Both the position numbers and the translations under genes were made by a program. A model generated the notes under the pieces. The model worked only from the letters and a program-made list of their open reading frames with translations. It was not told the DNA's origin and made no database searches. Shown one piece after another: positions 53,758-64,000 of a DNA stretch of 64,000 nt. The stretch comes from Nelumbo lutea (taxonomy: Eukaryota > Streptophyta > Magnoliopsida > Proteales > Nelumbonaceae): contig JAKGHH010000008.1 in the NCBI GenBank assembly GCA_022828595.1, forward strand, positions 6,499,728 to 6,563,727, given 5' to 3'. Every line of letters begins with the position of its first letter. Within the stretch, counting starts at the first letter, position 1.

Positions 53758-54408
53758 ATGCAAGATCCGTCCACGTTTCAATCGGTGAAGCCCCATTTTG
53801 CGGAGCAAGAGCAGCTCAAATGTCCTCGTTGTGAGTCAACAAACACCAAATTCTGTTATTACAACAATTACAATCTTTCCCAACCTCGCCATTTCTGCAA
53901 GAATTGTAGGCGCTATTGGACTAAGGGCGGTGCCCTCCGAAACATCCCGGTTGGCGGTGGCAGCCGCAAGAACACGAAGCGTTCGTCCAACCCCAAACGT
54001 GTTTTTTCGTCCTCATCATCATCGTCCTTGTCTTCGTCAACCCAGAATGCAGTCCCTAAGCCGGAGCCCAGTGGAATTTTCAGCCCACCAGTGGCCACGA
54101 TCGATCAGGACCATCGGATGCTCGATATCACAGGGAGTTTCAGCTCTCTGTTGGCCTCAAATGGACAATTTGGTAATCTGCTGGAGGGTCTGAATCCTTG
54201 CAGTTCTGGTGCTCGAACGTTGCAACTCGGAGAATTTGCAGAGAATTCCAATTCCACTTCAATTAGAAACTCCGCAATAGAGTTGCAGGCCAACAACAAT
54301 GCCGAGAGCTTCTTGGCCAGCATTCAGGGCGGCGATTCCAGCTGTTGGAGTAGTGGAAATGGATGGCCTGATCTCGCCATTTATACACCAGGTTCGACAT
54401 TTCAGTAG
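53758..54408 (+). CDS. Dof zinc-finger transcription factor (single coding exon)
   Basis: Plant-specific DNA-binding protein of 216 residues; Dof domains bind AAAG cores in the nucleus. The Dof finger spans about residues 20-75: CPRC (Cys22, Cys25), then 21 residues, then CKNC (Cys47, Cys50), with [16 protein letters not shown] inside. It is followed by [20 protein letters not shown] and a basic NTKRS stretch. A Ser-rich linker and [17 protein letters not shown] follow, and the end is [12 protein letters not shown]. The MQDP start, GSFSSLLA and W-DLA motifs recall Arabidopsis Dof1.7/Dof3.1 (from memory). The start at 53758 is the only ATG in frame before the finger. The C-terminal part is Gln/Asn/Ser-rich, fitting an activation or interaction region. 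Subfamily is inference; the family is certain. Confidence 0.95.
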   Translation: MQDPSTFQSVKPHFAEQEQLKCPRCESTNTKFCYYNNYNLSQPRHFCKNCRRYWTKGGALRNIPVGGGSRKNTKRSSNPKRVFSSSSSSSLSSSTQNAVPKPEPSGIFSPPVATIDQDHRMLDITGSFSSLLASNGQFGNLLEGLNPCSSGARTLQLGEFAENSNSTSIRNSAIELQANNNAESFLASIQGGDSSCWSSGNGWPDLAIYTPGSTFQ

Positions 54409-55651
54409 GGGGAGAAGAAAAATAGAAGATAAAAAAGATAATTTTTTTTTTTGCTCTTTTTTATCTTTATTTTCAATCGTCTCCCTTTCATTTTGGTGGA
54501 GTTGATCTGCAAATCTAATAGCATACTTAGCAGAAATATGGTAATGAAGATTGAAGAGATGAACAGAAATAACTCTAGCGTATGTTAGCATTTTCCGATG
54601 CCCTCCAAGGCTCTAACACTAGAAGCGTCTTATTCGTGTTCACCGTTTCTTTGTGATATTTGTGTGGGGTTTGTTTGTTGGTTTGCTTGTATCATTGTAT
54701 GTGGCAAAAAAGAAAGGGATTATCGTGGGAATGTCTTTTCTTCTCCTGTAAGGAGCTAGAAACGAGTAATTGTGGATTACTACATTTAGAATACTGATAT
54801 CATGCCTGTCGATGATGGATATGTGAATGCGATTCCGTTGATTGGATCTGAGATAATTGATCGCTGGAATTCATGAATTGTGCAAGAATTTGATGTTTGT
54901 TTATACCAAGTTAAGATAACCAGACAAAACACTTTACTTTTGGTGGCCTAGCTGTTGTTTATTAAATCAAAAAACAAAGTTAGCTTTGTTGAGTTGAAGA
55001 AGCTGTTGAATTCTCATGTGCCTACAGTTGTCAAACCAGGGTCGACGAAGAATGTTCGGTTGATTAATCAACCCTCGTTGGACTTAGGATAACCTAGGGT
55101 CAATAGCTAATACATTTGGTTATCTTGTCACTCAGGTTTTTTTGCCCTTTTGTTTCTTTCTAGATGGACTTAGAAGAATAAAAACATGATCATTAACTCA
55201 CCTAATATTTATTTAATTCTTTAAGTTGAATAGATCCTCAACATGTAATCACATTCGAGAGTTTTTATCAATTAATCTAATTTAATGTTCATTTATTCAT
55301 AATTCGCTTATGAGGTGTTAAAAGAAATAAAAATCTATTCAGGGATCTCGCAGAGCGTTTGATCTCACAGTGGGATGTGACTGTGAGGTCAGTTTAATGA
55401 GCGATATGTGAAGAGTACCATTCCAATTCGCAAGTCAGTATTGATGTTAATCCCCTGAAATGCTTATGCTACCACCCAATAATCACAATTCACAGAACAC
55501 GAACAGTAGTATTTGGTGTAATTAAGTATTGAGTGGTCTCCTTTTGAGAGAGAGAGATCTTGTTCCGACGATTACGAGCTCGGGCCTATTTAAACCATTT
55601 CCAGTGTGGTATTCTTTTCAGAAACCTGGTTTACTAAGGTGGTAAAGTCAG
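54409..55651. other. Dof 3' flank and intergenic DNA
   Basis: The first few hundred bases are probably 3' UTR. No further gene or TE end recognised to 55651. Confidence 0.4.
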
Positions 55652-55944
55652 TAAGTGCATTTCGATTCACGGAAACGGAATCAGAATAGTCCATTCCAAT
55701 TCTAATTATTTGATTGGTTGAGCGGAATTAGAATCTTATTCCCATTTTTGTTGGAATGGCATTCTTCCACTTGAGTGAATGGCCATTTTTTGTCCCTCCC
55801 CAAGAATAAAATCACATTTTTATTGATTTTCAATTCTTATTCTTATCTAAATCAAACAGATTATAGGAATAGACCATTTCCATTTTGATTTCAAAAGGTT
55901 TTAATTCCAATTCTAGTTTTGATTGTGAGTCAAACGGACCTTAA
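55652..55944. mobile_element. Harbinger-like MITE, GGAATGG family, copy 3
   Basis: TAA lies on both sides (55652-55654 and 55942-55944). Ends are GTGCATTTCGATTCAC and, inverted at the right, AGGTCCGTTTGACTCAC. The interior is rich in GGAAT/ATTCC, as in the copies at 365 and 3645. The TAA flanks support PIF/Harbinger. Confidence 0.65.
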
Positions 55945-56534
55945 GTGTAATGGAAGGAAAAAGAGGGGGCCTATCGTTTGTACTCAAAGAAGAAGAGATT
56001 GCTTGGTAATTTATTCTGTCCTACGTATCAACAAACCACATACAGTAAACCAGAGAGTGTAGTACAAGTACGTGTACGTTTACAAATCGAGAAGAATTTA
56101 TAATGCATCGGGCCCAGGCCCATTCAACCTGAGCCCACCCAAGTTGTCCCTCTAACTCTAAAAGCAAATTGTCGAAACAATAGGCCCATGGTAAAAACTT
56201 ATTTGATATTTGTTTAATCAATTCATTTTAGAATTGGTTTTTAAAATTTAAGGTTGATATGTGGGGTAAGTTTTTTTTTTTTTTCTTGAAATATGTGGGA
56301 TAAGAAATTTGTACAAGATTTTGACTGATAACTGGACCAAACTGTTTTTGATGGATGAATAATCTGATTTTTTTTTTCATTTTCATGGGTTGTGATAACA
56401 CATTTATATGCACACACAACACATTTACAATGTGAAGAATTCCAATATAATATCGGGGTAAAAGAGGATCTAGATATAATTCTCAGGGATAAGAATAAAA
56501 GAAATATGCGTTTTTAGAGTTCAGTCTACTTCAG
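55945..56534. other. Intergenic, nothing recognised
   Basis: AT-rich, with a T-run at about 56269-56285. No credible gene. Confidence 0.4.
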
Positions 56535-57075
56535 AATTGTTTTACTAGTTTCCCAAATGTACTTTGAATCTAGTGCCACTTTGATCCCCAAACTTTAAAA
56601 TGTATCAATTCAATATTTGAACTTTTAAAACATGTCAATCCAGTACTTGCTATTAACCAATCGGCATTTGAAAAAGATACAAATGCCCTTTGAGAATTAT
56701 CTAATTTTCTTTATCAACCATCCAAACATTGATAAAAAATTAACAGTCCCAAATCCTTGCCTCTTCTATTCAAGAAAGTTGGGGTCACCAGAATGCCCAT
56801 ACAAACATGACCCCAACTTGTTTGAATGGAACAGGCAATAATTTGGGATTATTAATTTTTTGTTAATAGATGGTTGATAAAGAAAATTAGATGACACTCA
56901 AAGCGCATTTGTGTCTTTTTCAAATGCCACTTAAGACTGATTAACAACTAGTTAACAGTAGGTACTGGATTATCACATTTTGAAAGTTCGGATATTGAAT
57001 TGTCGCATTTTAAAGTTTGGGACCAAAGTGGCACTAACTCAAAGTAAAAGGTACTAATCAAGAATTTTCCCATGT
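56535..57075. mobile_element. Long-TIR foldback element
   Basis: The left arm (about 56540-56730) includes TAGTGCCACTTTGATCCCCA, AACTTTAAAATG and TCTAATTTTCTTTATCAACC. The right arm (about 56860-57060) carries the complements (CATTTTAAAGTTTGGGACCA, AAGTGGCACTA, GGTTGATAAAGAAAATTAGA). There is a short non-repetitive centre and no transposase. Target duplication is not clear. MULE-like by arm length. Confidence 0.7.
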
Positions 57076-60000
57076 ATTTATGCCCACACACTCCCCCCTA
57101 TAAATACCATCCCTTGTGAATTAAGAATCTTTTCCCCTTTATACTGACCCAAACTATATATGGCATTAGGAATTCTGAGGTGGACCGAATTCAAGTTATC
57201 CAAAAAAAAAAATATTAAAGTAAAAACAGTTCACCTCAATCATAGCTACAAATATGAATTTACCGATTGTTGTTTAAATCCATAATCTCTGTTTAAAATA
57301 AATCACTGGTCACCATATTCTTGAAGAGTTGAAGTTATCATGAACATAATTGTTTAGATCCCACAATCTTTTATAACACAGCAAGCCTAATGCAATTGCC
57401 GGTGCTTTCAAAAGCTTCAACCTATACCTGGTGCCTTTTTGGGAGGAGGGCTTTTGGGATGCCATTTCTGGGGTTTTGAACTGGACTCTACATAAAAATA
57501 CCTGAAGTTGTATCTGATGAAAATCTGAAAGTTTTAAGCATTTGAAACACCAGAATCATGACTGTAATACAAAACTACTCTAAATAACTTATATGGATTA
57601 CAGATGTATTCAACCAAACAGACTCATTAATGCAATTAGCTCCAAATGCAGAAACCATTCCAAACAGGGCCATAATATATGACCGTGAGTCCGTGACCAT
57701 ATACAGAGTGACACCAATCTGAATGTAAGCAAGGATAGATTGACACGAAGATGGAGAGATAGGTTTATGATCAATCCATTTGTACTTAATTCATGTGATA
57801 ATTAATTAAACCGAGCTTTAAATCATCATCATCAAAGGGTCCACACACCTCCCATTCCGGAAAGAAACACACATGATGTGTTCATGGACCACCTATGTTT
57901 TATGAATCCATGTGCAGATAACAACTAGTGGGGTTGTTAAGACACTTGGCCTTCATGCAATAATACGGGAGAGGTGTGTGAGGCTTAAATTTTTTCTTCA
58001 CCCAAATTCAATTATCAACTAAACCTGTCAACCGGACCAATGGAGGCCCGCATGCCAAAGACCATCAGCAGTGAAAAATATAGTGCACTGTTTTTTCATA
58101 AAAATGGTGTTGGGAATGTAGAGTTGTAACTAATATTTTTTTTATAAAAATGATGTTTATTTTTATTTGAAACCGATGTTGGCATATAGATGTTTTCTGA
58201 GAAAATAGTATTGGCTTTGTTTTATGTCAGTTCTGGTAGTAATATTTTTAACGTAAATCAATATTATTTAACGCCCAAGATGATGCCACATTGATATCAT
58301 ATTATTGCACTGTTGGTAGTAATATACTGTTTTTCAAAAAACATTGAATTTAGTGTTACTTAAAACCACATTTTTCCGATTTCTAAAGTGTGATCTAAAG
58401 CAACGCTTTTTTTTTTTTCGAGAAAATGATATCAAACAAGAGAATATTATTTGAAGCACGGCTTTCTCTAATGTGATGCCTACTTAATGCTGTTTCCTAA
58501 AAAAACGGCATCAATGCCAAACACCCACTACTAATGTCAAGACATTAAGGGTGTTTGATCTTTGATGAATAAATTGTTGAACCACATGACGAGGATACGG
58601 TCAATGGAAGTTTTGAATCGTTTTTCGTTTTGAAAACAGATACTGCTACGTAATTTTGGGGAGGCAGTTTTCAGCATTTTGAGTAGGGTTCTACACGGGA
58701 ATATGAGGTGTTATTTGATAGTACTTTTCAAAGTATTTTTCATAATTTCGAAAGTGTGAAAAGTACATAAATATGCTTGTTTGTGTATTTTTTTATTTTT
58801 AAAAAACACAATAAAAATATAAAAAATTACAAAAAGCATGAAGCCAGATTTTGATATTTTGTGTTTTTTGATCCTTTACATAATTTATATTTTTTAAATT
58901 TTAGATGTGTAATATTTATGTGGTAATATATATATAAATGCCAAATGAAAATATAGGCATTTTAATATAATCGTTAGCATCCTCCACGTGGCATTTATGT
59001 GTCACTAACCTAACATTTAGATGTCATATTACTCAACCAGCAACTCAATCAACACCATTAACCGACATTAGGGTGAACGATAAAATTATCAAACTGCCCA
59101 TTTTAATTGAGGCCCTTAAATGTCATTACTCCCAAGTCCAAGGTATCAATTTATACTATTTTAGGATAAATCAATGAATCAACATTGTTATACCATCTGA
59201 ATCGATCATGAAGTTATTAATTTAAAATTTTCAAAAAAAAAAAAAACTAATGGGCCATATAATCCAATGATTCAACCATATAGGTCAATGCATCATTAAC
59301 TAAATTACTGTATAGTGGTACAACAGGAGCACTGGACACGGTCCTCCTTCATTTAGATGAGCTCTCTTTCTCTCTCCTGTTAGTTGTTATGATTGCATCA
59401 GAAAGAAGAAGAATCATCAAATCGAGTAGTGAAGTGTTGCTGCTGGTGGGGAAGGTGGTCCGCATTTGTTATGGGGAGAGCACATGGACCATGATGTTGT
59501 CACCAATACCATACGTAGACCCCTTCACCTTGTTACAGCTTTTACTGATGAATGATGATAGCCCTTGCATAATGCCTCCGCTGGTTATTATTACCTGTTT
59601 CCAATAATAACAACGCATTTATTCCCATCCACTCTCTCAATCTTACTTGGCTATTGCATCCATTTTGTTAGTGGTTATGATTCCGATCCTAACCCTACGG
59701 TTTCCCATATAACTTATGAGAAGGACGTCTCATTTAATATTCCTACAAATGAAACTCAATACCATCACAAAATTCACAACAGTTTGGATATGATGTTGGA
59801 AAGATGTGATATCGAAAAATTTTATAAACCAATTAACCGGCATCATAAAAGTGGTAACCGATGAGATGAGTTTTGATCGGTCAAAACTTTTCTCATATTA
59901 TGTTATTTTGGCATCATAGATTTTTTCTTTGAACTTTGTTTGCAGCTGAATCAACTCAACAATAAAACTTAGAAGTGGATAAATCGATATTTTTAAGATC

Positions 60001-60112
60001 CAGACCAAATCAAATGGTTGAACCGGCGACAGTGACCCATTGATTTTTCTAGGTCCCGGTTTAATAATGGTTTTCACAGTTTGAATGAATCCAGATCTGT
60101 TCATTGCACTAA
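57076..60112. other. Intergenic with decayed repeats
   Basis: About 58020-58560 has repeated text such as AAAAATGGTGTTGG, AAAATGATGTTTATT and GGCATCAATGCCAAACACC, suggesting a decayed TIR element. CCAAACAGGGCCATAA near 57653 resembles a Tourist end. Frames near 59389-59864 are open but match no family I know. Confidence 0.35.
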
Positions 60113-60210
60113 CCCCACAACACATTGTAGCTGTACATGAAGAATATCTCTCCACGAATGACAACATAGTAGATGTTCCTAATGTACGGCTGTAATATGT
60201 TGTGGAGTTG
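60113..60210. repeat. Short hairpin element, copy 3
   Basis: Left arm CCCACAACACATTGTAGCTG plus TACATGAAGAATATCTC; right arm TAGATGTTCCTAATGTACGG plus CTGTAATATGTTGTGGAG. The arms pair along most of their length around a ~18-base loop. This is the best-preserved of the three hairpins with the ATTAGGAACATCT inner arm. Confidence 0.65.
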
Positions 60211-62364
60211 GTGTCGGGAGTGCTCTGTAAATGGGTTAACCATTAATTCTAGCTTTATGTCTTATCCAAGTCTCACAACATTGTGCTTAAAGCATTAGTT
60301 GAAAACTTCAAAAATTGTTACAAGGTATCTGTGGGCCTTTGTGGCACAAATATTCAATCAATATGTCAAAAATATTAGGATTTTGCAATTAGTGTTTCTA
60401 ACCCATTGTCGACCATTCAATACCTCACATTATCGTCATTGTATCATCTTCCTCAACTAAGATTTGTCCAACTATTTGGAGTTGGCTACATAAAATCCCA
60501 TTTTATAGTTCCATTCAATTTACAAAAAGACAAATCAACATACACGATCATAAAAGCTTGGCAAAAAAATTTTAATGCCAACTGCTAACTTAACACAACC
60601 CCGGCCCTCATTTGATCTGGCTTAGGAACTTCAGTGTAAAACAAGTTCACACTGTTTTGTCATTCCATTTCCATTCACAGAAGGGCAATTAATTAAGGAA
60701 TCATGACCATTGTGACAAAAGCTTTAATGCTGGAAGCCAACTTGATACAGCCCTCTTTATTCAGGTCTTGGGATTGGCATTGTGAAACAAGTTCAGGTAA
60801 AAATTGATTGACCTAATCCCAAACCCATCACTCTTAACCTCGTCCTTAACCAAAAAATGCTGACTTTATCAGTAATTCGTTGATTCGAGCGGTCATATTG
60901 TCGATCCATTTAACCTGTACAACAATTTTTGGCCGTCTTTTATTTTTTTAACTTGGAACAGGCCATCTGTTTAAACCAAGATAGTCAAAGTGTTGACCTA
61001 GAAAGTGGCCAAAACATTCCAATTCCAAGTCGGTTTTTAAAACCTTGACTGGTAAAACCCATTGAGATCTGAAGGCTTTAACAGCTGAATTACTCAAAGC
61101 CTCAAATGTTGTATGAAAAACATAAGAAAGACACGGCCATGCCTTGTTCTTCTCCGGCCTCCTCTTCCTTCTTCCTGACCACTTTGAGCAGTAAACCAAC
61201 TATAAACTCCAATGGGTTCCCATGATTGTTACTTCGGACAGGTCTCACTCTGATATCAAGTACCCCTTATCTTCGCAGCTCTCACTTAATCTCTGTACAA
61301 ACTCATCTTACTTCAAGCTGGTGGACCCTCCCATGATTCGAAGAGCATAAATTTGTACATTGTTAGGTATTTGACCAGTGCAGCAAAAGTCACAAGCTAA
61401 CCTATTCAACCATTAAAGACTTCAGTACGTTTGAGAGATTTCTTTTCCTGCGTTCTCACTTGTAACAGATCTTAATCCTTAAAACCCATTTTAGTCTAAC
61501 GGCAGTAAACTACGCTGTAGGCTCAATGGGTGACCATCACCTGTCCTCTACAGGATGGTGGTCTCCACTCAGTGTGATAACTAATTGATCCCACAATCCA
61601 TCGTTAATGTTACCAAATGTTTTTATTTTTGTCATTATTATTCCTTTTTTCAGGCTCAGTTTTGGAAGAAGTACAAATACAAATAGGTAGAGTGCAAAAT
61701 CTTTTATTTTGTATGTATTTGCACAGTGCATATTTGTACTTATACTCTTTGGAGCCTTGATTTTTGAAACACCTCGCACAATTCCCTCTCCTTTTTGCCC
61801 TTTCTTCTTCTTCTTCCCCAAACATTTTGAGCATACTCTTTTGGTTCATGTTGTATGATGAGCTTGAGCTTGCATTCCCATGGCTCCTTTTTCACCTCTT
61901 ATGTTAGTGTTCAAGCTTGCCTAATGGTGCTTCTTCTTCTCTGCTTTGCTTCTCTCTCAATTACGCATTTCCAGAAACCAGCAGAATCCAATGCCAAATT
62001 GTAAAAAGCAATTAATGAAGTATCAACTCAGCTAAACAATGGTTAGAGAGAGGAAATTTTGTAAAACAAAACAGGCTAGCTACTCCAAGAAGATCTCTAT
62101 CCATTCAGCACAAAGTTTGTTGATCAGGAGACATGGGAGCCTGGGTCTGGAACACATGTGCAAATACCAATCATGAGTAAAGGCATCAGTGTTCCATACA
62201 TCAAAATTCGGGTTGTGTATTATTATTATATTTAATTGGCGTATATCCAAATTCATATTCAAACCGGATCAGATTCGGCCAATTTGCAGCCTAATCTTCT
62301 GCATAATCAAAATGAAAACCTCGGGCTGTGGCCTGGACCTAGGCCTGAAATTAATGTTTTCATT
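60211..62364. other. Intergenic, nothing firm
   Basis: Several short open frames on both strands have no recognisable motif. No RNA gene or clear TE end seen. Confidence 0.35.
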
Positions 62365-62649
62365 TAGGGATGCAAACAGATTGGATTGTATTCGAATCCG
62401 ATCCGATGTTATTAAAGGGGAGATCCTATTTAATATGAAGATCTGATTGGATCTCATAAATATGAATTTGAATTCAAATCCAATAAGACTGTTGAATCTT
62501 CAGATCTAATCTGATCCAATTTGATCTTATTTCTGAACAGATCTTGTTATCCAACCCAAAGATCTGAACTGAGAACTGAGGAGATCCTATTATCGGATCT
62601 TATATTGGATTGGATCATGATCTGATGATCCGATCCATTTGCACCCCTA
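62365..62649. mobile_element. Non-autonomous hAT element, relative of 33445-34000
   Basis: Ends TAGGGATGCAAACAGATTGG and, inverted, TAGGGGTGCAAATGGATCGG. The interior is rich in GATC/ATCCGA. Flanking octamers TTTTCATT and TTTTTACT match at 6 of 8 positions. Non-coding. Confidence 0.75.
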
Positions 62650-64000
62650 TTTTTACTGTTCGGGGTTTGTCTTTGGTTGAGGTCCTGGTACCCCGAGTCA
62701 AACATAGTTATACATTTTACATGTATATGTAATGAACTTACATAATCCTAACCACTCAATATTATTTAAGGGTTTGATTTAAACATGTTACAACATTGTA
62801 AGTTGCATTTGCATATATAGGATAATAGAATTAATAAGACTTACTATTTTTTATTTTTATTATTTTATTAGGGAAATTTTGGTGGGTGAAGATGGGAGTT
62901 AATCCATTCAATGGGAACTACATCCACTCACCTTTAGCAGTTGGCACCTTTAACTACTATTTTTATTGGTGTTTATAAGTTTTTATGTCTGTCCCACTAA
63001 AAGGCCATTTGATACCAAACTGCTGAAGACCTTTTTGCTTTGTCTTTTAGGCCCTGTTCTTTTGCATTATAAAGGGGGAAGTTGGTATCCTACATTCTTT
63101 TGTAGGAAGCTATAGGGCTTAATCTTACAGAAAATGCTTTTTTTCAGATAAATTTTTGAGTCATTTTCTCAAGTATTACCCCTCTCTTATATGGATAGAT
63201 TACTTTTTCATATAAGAAGAAAATCATGATTTTAAAAATTGACCCGGAAACAGAATTGCTTTAGCCACCAGTCCTTAGGTCAAGTGGTCCGACTATCCTG
63301 GCCAAACCCTGGTTAGATGGTTTTGAGATCCAAACCATGACAAGGTCCCGAATCAACTGGTCCAACTGTTAAGTCTGGTCTAGTTTTCAAAAACTACCTG
63401 AACTATTATGGGACTAAAATGTCCCCTCCAACATACAAAACCCAAAGGTAAAAATGGTAACCAAGAAAAAAGTGGTTGTGTAAAAATACACGGATAAATG
63501 CATTTGCCTAAGTATGAATGTGGTTTTGGGTAGGAAAAGAAGCTCTGAAGCGGAAAAGGAAGCTCATACAGCTAGGGTATGAACACATTGTGGGTGCTCT
63601 CGAGAAACCCCTATTTATAAATTTACTTGAAAGTTTCCCTTTCTAGAAAGTTCCTTTTTCGATTTAGGGGTTTTTATAGTTCATTCCACCCCTAGGGTGG
63701 AGTTAGGATTTCTTGGGGTGGATTGAATCCTGCCTATGGATTGATGCCAAATTTATGGGCAGGATGCGGCTTATAGGGGGGAGGGAGGGGCTACTAGTAG
63801 ACTAGGAGGAGGCTGCAATTCAGATTTCTGAGGTGGATTGCAGTCCACTTATCCCCTCGAATTATGCCATCTAGACTGATTGTGCACATCATGATGGCCT
63901 TTAATACTTGGGTTCTCACCCTTACCTAGTGCTCATGGGCAAGTGTTTCTGATCACTTGTGACTTTGATTGCTTATTGGCCTAGGGAACTTACATTGGTG
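62650..64000. other. Right end of window, intergenic
   Basis: No gene supported. AT-rich, with GGTCCGACTATCC/GGTCCAACTG-type repeat text near 63280-63400. Confidence 0.35.

Noticed and set aside
58527..58545. CACTA transposon terminus (CACTACTAATG)
   Set aside because: No matching inverted end and no 3-bp duplication found; the string alone is too common.
59389..59864. Two overlapping plus-strand frames
   Set aside because: No recognisable protein; a possible hydrophobic stretch is not enough to call a gene.
1..64000. CRISPR arrays, operons or other prokaryotic systems
   Set aside because: No regularly spaced repeats or polycistronic gene clusters; every firm gene is a plant nuclear gene.

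Overview
This is nuclear DNA from a flowering plant. It carries GT-AG introns, a chloroplast-type ferrochelatase, a plant-only Dof zinc-finger gene, and many plant-type LINE, Copia, hAT, Harbinger-like and MULE-like elements. Introns are long and full of transposons, which fits a non-grass angiosperm with TE-rich introns (basal eudicot or magnoliid style). I cannot name the species.

Layout: (1) 1-2758 (+) holds the last coding exon of mitochondrial ATP synthase subunit g; its 5' exons lie left of the window. (2) 5198-9385 (-) is a complete nine-exon ferrochelatase gene of the FC1 type. A short 5'-truncated LINE with a 19-bp target duplication sits in intron 4. (3) 9386-18170 is intergenic, with dispersed and inverted repeats, small hairpin elements and a decayed LINE. 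(4) 18171-45947 (+) is a complete seven-exon IST1-like ESCRT-III regulator of about 1240 residues. Its second intron is about 20.1 kb and carries a nested pile of transposons: LINE in Gypsy-like remnant, Copia in LINE, LINE in Copia, hAT in Copia and hAT in LINE. (5) 45948-53757 is intergenic and ends in a less repetitive stretch with several CACGTG boxes upstream of (6) a one-exon Dof transcription factor at 53758-54408 (+). (7) 54409-64000 has no gene I can support and contains several inverted-repeat or TIR elements.

The genes do not form a pathway. One acts in mitochondrial ATP synthesis, one in haem synthesis, one in endosomal/MVB sorting and one in transcription. The ATP synthase g / IST1-like neighbourhood recalls two duplicated Arabidopsis segments, so it may be old microsynteny. 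I found no unknown defence or enzyme system. The most informative signals are the nested insertion history with readable target-site duplications, hairpin elements in and near transcribed regions, and tandem repeats plus a C-terminal MIM1-like motif in the IST1-like protein. Exon boundaries were set by hand from reading frame, splice sites and remembered family sequences; no alignment was run.
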